A DNA stretch of 64,000 nt, from NCBI RefSeq assembly GCF_964204645.1, contig NC_134028.1, positions 6,923,001 to 6,987,000 of the forward strand, in the 5' to 3' direction. This document shows, piece by piece, positions 56,428 through 64,000 of the stretch. Numbering within the stretch: position 1 is the stretch's first letter; each line of letters opens with the position of its first letter. A program made the translations under genes and the position numbers. This DNA comes from Tubulanus polymorphus. Its lineage: Eukaryota; Nemertea; Palaeonemertea; Tubulaniformes; Tubulanidae. The notes beneath the pieces were generated by a model, which worked only from the letters and a program-made list of their open reading frames with translations, had not been told where the DNA came from and did no database searches.

Positions 56428-56632
56428 AGTGGGCTCAGGTCAACGGGCATCCACTGCCTCCACCCCTGTCGAAACAGGGTTGAAGCTATCGGATAATCAG
56501 GGAGGGAGAGATGAGAGCAGCATATTCTTCAGGCGATCGAACGCAAGTCTAACGGCTCGTTACCCGTTAGAAATACACCCGACAGCGAAACACATGTTGG
56601 AAGCAGGAAGCGAGTTTAGCGGCAAAACGTGA
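56428..56632 (+). CDS. Possible coding exon, unrecognised
   Basis: After a good acceptor (gattttttctag) there are 67 open codons to TGA 56630-56632: VGSGQRASTASTPVETGLKL...ESSIFFRRSNASLTARYPLE...MLEAGSEFSGKT. Ser/Thr-rich with an RRSNAS motif. Its base composition is richer in GC than its surroundings. Nothing ties it to the phosphodiesterase and no family was recognised. It could be a terminal exon of another transcript or chance. Confidence 0.25.
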
Positions 56633-56892
56633 AGACGTCGATTATAGGTGAACTAGATGTTGGCGTTTGATTCATAGTCTAATTAGACTAGTCTAATCCA
56701 AATCGGCTCGTACCTGAGAGTAGAAACCACCTACCTTGTACCTGATAGTAGAAACTGCCTCATTGTGAATCGCTTCAGGGTTTATACCGAGCGTGCGGCT
56801 GAAGATACTTCTTCGCGTCGGCGTTGATCATTTTTACGAATTCTTCGTAAGCTTTTCAACCGTCGTGCCAGTACGTTATAATTTGATCAAGT

Positions 56893-57230
56893 ATAAGCCG
56901 CGATCGCATGAGCATTTTCGGCCCGTGCTAAATTTGGCCCGGAACAACACTGTTCACACTGGTGCCAAATGGGCAGGCCCGAGCCTGCTTGGCCCAGGCC
57001 AAATCTGGCCCGACCAGAAACGTCAAGCCAGGCCCGAGCCAATTTTAGCACGAGACAAATGATGGTGTTTGAATTGCAACTGGTACCGGAAAAGACCCAC
57101 TTCGCTTTGTTTAAGCATTGTTTAGTATTGAGTGAGTGGTTTACGTGTGAATGCGATCAAATTTGGCTCGAACCTGATCCGTGCCAATTTGGCCCCGGGA
57201 CGAAGCGTCTCCATGTAATCGCGGCTATAG
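56893..57230 (-). mobile_element. M1 miniature element, most complete copy
   Basis: Left end TATAAGCCGCGATCGCATGA and right end CATGTAATCGCGGCTATA form terminal inverted repeats of about 20 bp, flanked by TA. The interior (about 300 bp) is built of GGCCCGGGCCAAATTTGG-like words and a non-coding core with GTACCGGAAAAGACCCACTT. Seven relatives lie in the window, all right of 42 kb. Confidence 0.85.
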
Positions 57231-57444
57231 ACTCTTCATTGGATAGCATCGAGACTGTTGATCTTTCAGCCGATACATCAGGGATGTGGCTTACGCGATG
57301 AGGCTTACGCGAAATATGTGGTAAATTCACCAACTTCAGTCATAACCCATACGATGTAACAAAGTATATTACGGGGTGGCCACTCTCAAAAGTCAATTTT
57401 AAGAGCTTTTTTGTTCAGTCTTTTTATCCCTATCCGATGTCCAT

Positions 57445-57705
57445 TCATCTTCACCCCTCAAGGGATTCGAACCCACTACGCTAAAGCTGTTCGCCGAACC
57501 CCTTGACCTCACGAGTCGTTGGAGTCGTTACTAGCCGACCAGAATCCGGTCGTACCAATCACAGCGCTCGTAACAAACGACAGTAGACTTCTGTTGGTTT
57601 TCCCGTTAAATGGACCAATCAGCGAACGTTTTACCGAACAAGGAAGTATTTCGCAAATCGATATATGACGTCATGCGCAACAGCGCCAGTAATGAAATCG
57701 TGCTT
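57445..57705 (-). mobile_element. tRNA-derived SINE-like element, copy 2
   Basis: B-box-like GGGTTCGAATCCC on the minus strand (57474-57462) preceded by TAGCGTAGTGG. The body matches 8240-8460 (CCAATCACAGCGCTCGTAAC, TGACGTCATGCGCAACAGCG), with about 45 bp extra near the head. Confidence 0.65.
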
Positions 57706-58125
57706 CATGAGTCCAGGGGGCTGGTGGAAGCGAGTTCGGAGGTGATACCGGACCCCTGGCAAGCGAGGATGATGTCCATTGGAAGTCTGATCGGTGCAGC
57801 TACAGCTTACGCTGTTTTGTCGGATTTGGTCAAGCTGGAGTATTTTGAAATCTGCGTGATTTTCTGACAGGCGAGATGCATTTCATATAATTGCCTCATT
57901 AGTTCAGTAGCGCGCGATGTGTTTATTGGGTCATGAATTCCTAATTTAGAATGGCGCCCGCCAATGGTAAGCGCAGAAGTTATTTTGATCGGCGTGATTA
58001 CCGATATGAGTCGAAATCAATGCGATCAATAAGATGAGCCCGATGAACGGATCAGAAATATACGCGATTGTATAGTTTTAGCTCTGATAAGAAATCATAC
58101 CGTACACAGCCATAACAGATACACA

Positions 58126-58243
58126 GGACCCAGTTCCACAGTTGCGAATAAATGAAGATTTCACTGGGAGGTAAATGACTGAAAATGAACTGTTTTTTTT
58201 TAAGTCAGAGTTAACTCTTACTCACAACTGTGGAACTGGATCT
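58126..58243. mobile_element. GACCCAGTTCCACA-type element, tandem copy a
   Basis: GGACCCAGTTCCACAGTTGC at the left, CTCACAACTGTGGAACTGGA at the right, inner GAGTTAACTC palindrome. Confidence 0.7.
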
Positions 58244-58332
58244 GGACCCAGTTCGACAGTTATGAATTAAGATTTGACTCGGAGTTAACTGATTAAGTCA
58301 GAGTTAACTCACAACTATGGAACTGGATCCAG
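58244..58332. mobile_element. GACCCAGTTCCACA-type element, tandem copy b
   Basis: Directly adjoins copy a: GGACCCAGTTCGACAGTTAT at the left, CTCACAACTATGGAACTGGA at the right. Confidence 0.7.
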
Positions 58333-58753
58333 AATATTTTGAAATGTAGTTATTCATTTTTTCACGTAATGGCTAATTATTACCTGGCTATGCAACTATG
58401 TCAAGCAAGGACTTGGTCACACTAGCAGCAAGCAGCAAGTGTCTGGGCTCGGATTTCTTCAGCATTTCCACTTTATTACTTTGCTTTTAATGATAGTTGA
58501 TAGCCGATGGTACTTCGAATATGTTCAACGTGTTTAGGAAGTTTATCGCGAATGTCTTTCATCAGCCTTATAAGGAATTCATTAGAATTAAGCGCTACGT
58601 ATAAGGGTTAACGTATATCACCGAGTAGCTGTAAGGATTCATGTTTATTGATATGGGAAAGACGTGACCGGTACCGTAAGTGATAGCAATCAAGACATCT
58701 TTTAGCTGCGATTCCGCGCTCGTATTTATAGATGATGGGGGTCGCGCGGCGAA

Positions 58754-58903
58754 ATGACCACTCTTCCTCCCGGGACACGAGGAGTCGGAACTGTCGGCCT
58801 CTCGATCAAACTATCAGCTATCATCATCAGCGCCGCGATATTGATACTGAGTACCGGTTTAAGCCTGACGACGTCTCTCGCTAACAAGGTCTTCACCGAC
58901 TAA
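58754..58903 (+). CDS. Candidate 49-residue membrane microprotein or first exon
   Basis: ATG 58754 to TAA 58903. After MTTLPPGTRGVGTVGLSIKL comes a hydrophobic segment (SAIIISAAILILSTGLSL, about residues 21-38) predicted to cross a membrane once. A TATA-like TATTTATA (58723-58730) lies just upstream and the flanks are CpG-rich. No homologue was recognised. It may alternatively be an alternative first exon or chance. Confidence 0.25.
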   Translation: MTTLPPGTRGVGTVGLSIKLSAIIISAAILILSTGLSLTTSLANKVFTD

Positions 58904-59170
58904 CTGGTGTATTTACTTACACCTATATTCGCTATTCAAATAAGGCGACGAGTAATAATTGAGCAGCGTATGTGCCAGTTTCTCAGCGTGTATCGATTGG
59001 AACAGCAATTTTTTGTCGGTACGTTCTCGCCGTCAATTGATAAAAACTGCTGAATCCAAACGTAATCACTTTGAGTGCGTCTTTTTCTCGCTGAAAATCC
59101 AATGCTGAAACGATGCTTGTTGGTTTTATTTTCAGTCGAAATATTTTTTATGCGACCAGAACCACTTTCG

Positions 59171-59475
59171 TCATTGTGAAATGATGGTAATCTTTTCCAA
59201 TATGGCTGCCATGGCAGTCATATTGAAATATTTGTTGTTTCATGTCTTTCCTCATTGTGGAATGATGGGAATCTCTTTCAATATGGCTGCCATGGCAGTC
59301 GTCTTGTAACATTTGTTGTTTCATTCCCCTCCTCATTGTGCAATGATGGGAATCTCTTCCAATATGGCTGCCATGGCAGTCGTCTTGCAAAAATTTGTTT
59401 ATTCTTTTCTCATTGTGAAATGATGGGAATCTCTTCCAATATTGCTGCCATGGCAGTCATCTTGAAGCATTTGTT
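59171..59475. repeat. Four-unit tandem repeat, about 80 bp
   Basis: Units start at 59171, 59252, 59333 and 59410 with TCATTGTGAAATGATGG, CAATATGGCTGCCATGGCAG and CATTTGTTGTTTCATTC. Open frames on both strands follow the repeat. Confidence 0.9.
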
Positions 59476-60584
59476 GGTACTTTCATTTGACTTGTTCAAA
59501 ATAATATCCTGAAATCATTAAGGAGAAGTATTGGCACCTGCCATATTATTTAGCCCCTTTTGAAAGGCTTTATTTAGAACATATCAATACTATAATTGGA
59601 TGGTTTGGGAGTGGTTCAATTCTCTGACCACCTGATTAGTTTCTCTCCAGCTACTCCTCGCCATCTAGAGTTACTATTGATAGCTGTCACTAAATCTAAC
59701 GAAGGATGATTAACGGCTGGTTATCTGGGGCTAACTCCCCATTGCGCAAAAACCTGTTAAGTAAACGCATCTTCCCTCACAAAGATTTGAATTTGATGGC
59801 ATTGTCAAACTCTTCCATGTTACAAAATAAGAAGCATGGTAAAGCTAATGACCAATGGCTGTAAAAGGAAAGGACTGCTAATTTATCTATCAATTCTTTG
59901 ATAATTACCTTCTGGCATTTTTACCTCTGGTATTTTTACATTTGGTATTTTTTTACTGTGGCATTTTTACTTATGGCATTTTTATTACCTCTTGCATTAT
60001 TTCTGTACATGAGCTGCACTAAATTTTAGAAGAACGTTTACCGATTGATAGCGCTTCGTTATTTTTCTCGAAAACTTTTTCATCGATTTTTCTAGAATTT
60101 CACGGCGCGTTTCGAAATTTATTCGTCTCCTAGGAGAGAGAACGGGATGCGTTCGTATCGTTCACTGCGCAAAAAATAAACGAGGCACCCGACGAAATGA
60201 ATAAACTCATCTTTCACGAGCGACGTAACACGTTCGTCGTTTTCCGTAATTTCGAAAGTTCCATCATTTATCTGGCGCGGCAGTCTGCGAGGAATCGTTA
60301 ATTAACAGTTCGTTACCGACGTGAAAAATGTTTGCGTCGACTTTTTGTTTGATAAACTTAAATGAGTTTCATAAACGTGAATTTATTATGTCGACGGGAA
60401 TGTGGCATTTGGGAAATTCGCGCTCGATGTTATGAGATAAAGAGTTATGGGACGAACACGATGATGATGATGATGATATGGCATCGGATGAATACTCGGG
60501 GCCCTTGTCGATTGTGCTTTGAAGGAAGAAGGGAATTATTTCGTTTCGTTTTCAAGGAAGTTTCTGCCAAGCGGATTTGGCGCA

Positions 60585-60785
60585 GATCAGGCCCCGAATC
60601 AAATTTGGTCCTAGCCTAATTAGAGAGCGTGTTCACACGTAATCCATTCACTCGATATGAAACAATGCTCAAACAAAGCGAAGTGGATCATTTCCGGTAC
60701 CAGTTACAATTCAATCGCAATCATTTGTCCCGTGCCAAAATGTGGCTCGGGCCTGGTCCGACGCTTTTGGTCCAATCTTTTCCAT
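60585..60785 (+). mobile_element. M1 miniature element
   Basis: CCTAATTAGAGAGCGTGTTC, GTGGATCATTTCCGGTACCA and GTGGCTCGGGCCTGGTCCGA match 50395-50645 in the same orientation. The right terminus is missing. Confidence 0.7.
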
Positions 60786-61389
60786 CTCTGAATAGGCGAA
60801 CGAGAATATTCGATCTTCCAGAAGAGCACAATCGAAAAGGAGCTAAGTCATCTTCTTTAGGCAAGAACTAAAGGGGTGTTCACTGTACCTGCGAGGTGGC
60901 GAATCAGAATAAGATGTATTTTTTTACAGATTTACAAAATTCTGGTTTATGCAATTTCATCACATGTGCAGCCAGTATAGAGTTCGTGGATGAACCTTCA
61001 AATATAGCGAAATGAATCTTGATTGAATCTCGTCGATGAATCTGTTCTCTTCATTTTTTGCTGCTCAGTGACATAATTGCCCCGGCATTAAAAGACTTAC
61101 CCCGGTAATAACGAGCAATTCGTTATAGCCATGTTGGCTTTCGCGTAATCGATCAAATCAAATCCGGACATTTTATTGTATCAGCCCTTCAGTAATTTCG
61201 ATGCGAATTATCAGTAAACATATTGAATGATGATCTATCGTGGACAGTTTGTATACCAGTTATACGTTCTGCTCCGCACTGAGTTCGTAGATGGTTAGGA
61301 TAGGATTCGTGCAACGCAGCTATGTCAATTCTTCCACATTTGTAGTCTATCCAAGAATATCTTTCCAAATATACCATTATTTGGTTAAC

Positions 61390-61994
61390 GGTAAAAATCC
61401 CCTCAGTAAAAATACACAATTCTTGAAAGTAGGCAAAAATCCCCCACCTTTTGACTTGGAGTGCAACAAATCCAATCCGAAGGTAAATTTATTGATATTG
61501 TTACGTTCAATTTATCTATATTTTACTGGTTGGTATTACATAAGAATATTATGAGCATTAGAGTTATTTTACAGTTTGAATAAGGAGATACTATAGATTG
61601 AAATGTTCAACTGAACTTTTCGTAAAAGTACAGCTAAATGTATCACAAGAAAGAGTTCATCACACAGCTCAAATGTATTACAGCTTAAATTCAACAAATA
61701 TTGAAAATAAAAGATTTGATAATTTTAAAAAAATTCATTGTATCGTATAGTGAAATATATCACGAGTAATAAAGAGTTCATCGCATAATTCAGATCTATT
61801 ACAGTTTGAATTTTAGAAATATTACGGATTAAAAGTTCATTTACTCTTTACTTAATTTTAATGATTGCAGAAAGTCAGAAGTGCCTGAAATGATAGGTGA
61901 ATGTATAGTCATAGAAATATCTTGCTATGAAATGTTCTAAATAAATCGCCAAGGGGGATTTTTACCTTTTTCGAAGAATTGTGGATTTTTGCCT
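61390..61994. mobile_element. Inverted-repeat-bounded element, about 600 bp
   Basis: GGTAAAAATCCCC...AGGCAAAAATCCCCC (61390-61447) recurs inverted at 61951-62000 (GGGGGATTTTTACC, GGATTTTTGCC). Inside are two diverged tandem segments with AAAGAGTTCATC...TATTACAGTTTGAAT. Non-coding. Confidence 0.55.
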
Positions 61995-62143
61995 GTACAT
62001 TCATACGGAGCCATCCCCGGTGAGCTTATTGCGGGTGGACTTGGTTTTGGCTTCGGATTTTCGGAATTGCGGCATATGTTTGTGAACGCTCATGAGCGGG
62101 CATAAGATTTCGCCGAGATATTTGATAATGAGGTAAAATATTC

Positions 62144-62242
62144 ATGAGCCATCGCTTACTACTCGACAGTCTCATCATCGCCATCCTCGTCGTCGCTGTC
62201 CTCGTCGTCGTGATTCTACCCGGAAAGTCGAAAGCCGCGTGA
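62144..62242 (+). CDS. Candidate 32-residue membrane microprotein
   Basis: ATG 62144 to TGA 62242 encodes MSHRLLLDSLIIAILVVAVL...VILPGKSKAA, a single strongly hydrophobic helix with a basic tail. The core is written with repeated GTC/CTC codons, so a low-complexity CGTC repeat is an equal explanation; the opposite strand reads as an acidic run. Not recognised. Confidence 0.2.
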   Translation: MSHRLLLDSLIIAILVVAVLVVVILPGKSKAA

Positions 62243-62924
62243 AGTTACTTCACGTATTGCTTCTTACGGTTGATCGAATTCGATGTAGATTCACGTCGAC
62301 GAGGTCAAACGTTGTTGACGTTATTTCAACCGGTTTTTTTCTATCCCCCCTGGTGGAATATTTTATAAAACCCCCTGTCGCGATCACTCCGTTCGGCAGG
62401 CTTGTTTTCATTCGCGAGGGCGGCACCGTGAGCTGGAAACTAAAAACCTCTCGCGGGATTATCATCTGCTCCTGTTTTACATGCGATCGGCGAAACCGCT
62501 GTCAAATAATTTCACGCCGATCGATGCTGGAGATGGTCGAATTTCATGAATTTGCGGAGATCTTCAGAAACAGCACGATATTTATCACTGATTTGGTTTT
62601 TGGTTGCATTTGGTACACATACATCTCTTGGTATATTTATGTATCTGCCTGTTACCAGAGCTGCCAACTGTTCCTGATTTTTAGTAATTGTTACTATTTT
62701 ACAACGAGAAATACTGATTTGATTTGTTTGATGCGTACTGAAATATGAAAGAATGTTACTGAGGGTCTTACTGTTGATTACTGATTAGTTTGAATATTTA
62801 CTTTCTTATTTCAATGAAATGTCACTGAAAAAATTCAATTTGCGACTGATAGCACTTGTAAGAAGTTGCCAGCCATGTGTTACTAGAACCTAAAACATGA
62901 TAGGTGATTTTCAATCCTAACTCA

Positions 62925-63265
62925 GGTCGCACTAAGATCCGTTCCGATCGCCTGTCGTGTAACATCGCGAGGTCGGGTTGCCGATTCGACCTGGACTCTT
63001 TTGCCGGATCTTAGCTTTACTCGGGTCACCTGAAGTCAGTGATCATTTTGAACTGCACGCTTATGTCATGTGATATGTACATCGCCGTTCATCGGCTACG
63101 ACCTTACGATCGGTCACATAAGATCTGATCTGATCCGTTAGTCAGTAGAAACACGTCAGATCGGCTTTCGACTGGTCTGCGATCAAATCTTAATTACACT
63201 CATGTCACAAAAATTTGCGACTGGATACGGATTCCTTACGACCTGACGATCGTGTCTGATCTTAT
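62925..63265. repeat. Dispersed repeat family R2, copy 2
   Basis: Shares CTTAATTACACTCATGT and AAAATTTGCGACTGGAT with 55235-55275. Internal inverted words AAGATCCG/CGGATCTT (62935, 63006) suggest a folded structure. Confidence 0.45.
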
Positions 63266-63299
63266 GTGGGGGCTAGGCTATAGATTATGTTAGGTTTTT

Positions 63300-63720
63300 T
63301 CACTGCGGTTAAGATGCTATTGGGTTTGAATCCCCGTCGCGGGACGGTTTTGTAACGTGTGGCAGACGATCGGACGAAATCGGGTTCAAATCGCGATCAC
63401 GATTGCCGAGCCGTGAAACGCGTGATCGAAATTTACCGGCGATGCGGGGTGAATTCACGCGCAAGGATCGGAAACTCATCGCGTTCGTAAGAGAAACGCG
63501 GGCGCACGGCGTCTGCTGCTCGAAGACCTTGAAATGTCGGCGTCGTCGATTTCGCGGAATTGACGGCGAATGATCCGCGCGGGAATGTCGATAAACTGTT
63601 CGTCGATATAATTGTGACATCATCGACGCGATCGCTCGTTAAACTCTCTCACAGTCTATTTCATCGTTCGAGCGACGTTGAATCTCCGACCCGTCGACGC
63701 TGGCTTAACCCGGCTTCAGT
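63300..63720. other. CpG-rich segment with two B-box-like words
   Basis: GGGTTTGAATCCCC (63319) and GGGTTCAAATCGC (about 63383) resemble tRNA T arms, but no cloverleaf could be drawn. CpG density is high throughout. It could be a CpG island or a repeat; an arginine-rich frame on the minus strand follows from base composition. Confidence 0.3.
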
Positions 63721-64000
63721 CTGAATTTCGCCGTCGTCGGGAAGTAATTCGTTGGTGTTTTATTTTCACTGAAAAATTGATATTTATGATAGATAATATA
63801 TACGTGTAATAATCAAGTCCGATGAAAGAAATCGCTAGTTTTGATTGATGTGTTTGGGCAGCATATTTATGCGCCAAATGGGATTTTTTTGTAGATTTTT
63901 GAGTAACGGCAAATTTTGCATGAGCTTTACTCGGAAAGGTCAATCAGAAGTTTTTAAGCTGATATTTAATTAAGTAGCCCCGATCAAAATTAAGGAAGGA

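Noticed and set aside
57610-57867. 85-codon frame with a hydrophobic second half
   Set aside because: The first half lies in the SINE, which is non-coding; nothing supports the remainder as an exon.
62239-62748. 169-codon plus-strand frame
   Set aside because: The longest open frame in the right third, but it has no ATG at the start, ordinary AT-rich composition toward the end, no splice support and no recognisable domain.
63309-63623. 104-codon arginine-rich minus-strand frame
   Set aside because: Follows from the CpG-rich base composition and includes tRNA-like words; no family recognised.

Overview
This is a piece of an animal nuclear genome, most likely a marine invertebrate. Its genes are split by many GT-AG introns, it uses AATAAA poly(A) signals, it is AT-rich outside exons, and it is crowded with short dispersed repeats. 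The proteins match human family members at similar length, but the sequence alone does not fix the phylum; a spiralian or an invertebrate deuterostome both fit. No prokaryotic, plasmid or CRISPR features are present.

Layout. 1-15600 is gene-poor: one terminal coding exon of an unrecognised plus-strand gene (1582-1848) sits among dispersed repeats, minisatellites and a large inverted duplication (9127-9323 against 12775-12970). 15600-34200 is the gene-dense core. It holds a candidate 110-residue minus-strand gene (15625-15957) and, diverging from it, the seven-exon RRP7A (ribosome biogenesis, 16077-19207). INTS15/C7orf26 (Integrator subunit, six exons, minus strand, 22347-19390) converges on RRP7A, with only 182 bp between the two stop codons. 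About 1 kb away from INTS15, and diverging from it, is the 15-exon GGA adaptor gene (23339-34152), which encodes a complete VHS-GAT-hinge-GAE protein of 684 residues. All exon boundaries of these three genes keep the reading frame.

34200-40700 holds the GGA downstream region, hAT-like miniature elements, a promoter-like segment with a tiny spliceable leader exon (36240-36496), and tandem repeats. 40839-41600 is the large first coding exon of a PDE5/PDE11-type cyclic nucleotide phosphodiesterase: a conserved N-terminal helix, an RKIS phosphorylation motif and the first half of GAF-A, ending at a perfect splice donor. No continuation was found in the remaining 22 kb, which is therefore probably first-intron sequence. 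It is filled with miniature inverted-repeat elements (one family with at least seven copies), minisatellites, two long TA microsatellites and a degenerate LINE 3' end, plus a few unproven small ORFs or exons.

The recognised genes are housekeeping (pre-rRNA processing, snRNA/mRNA 3' processing, TGN-to-endosome sorting) or signalling (cyclic nucleotides). They are not an operon and their adjacency does not imply a shared pathway. The least explained material is the repeat population and a few short ORFs; no wholly new multi-gene system is evident.
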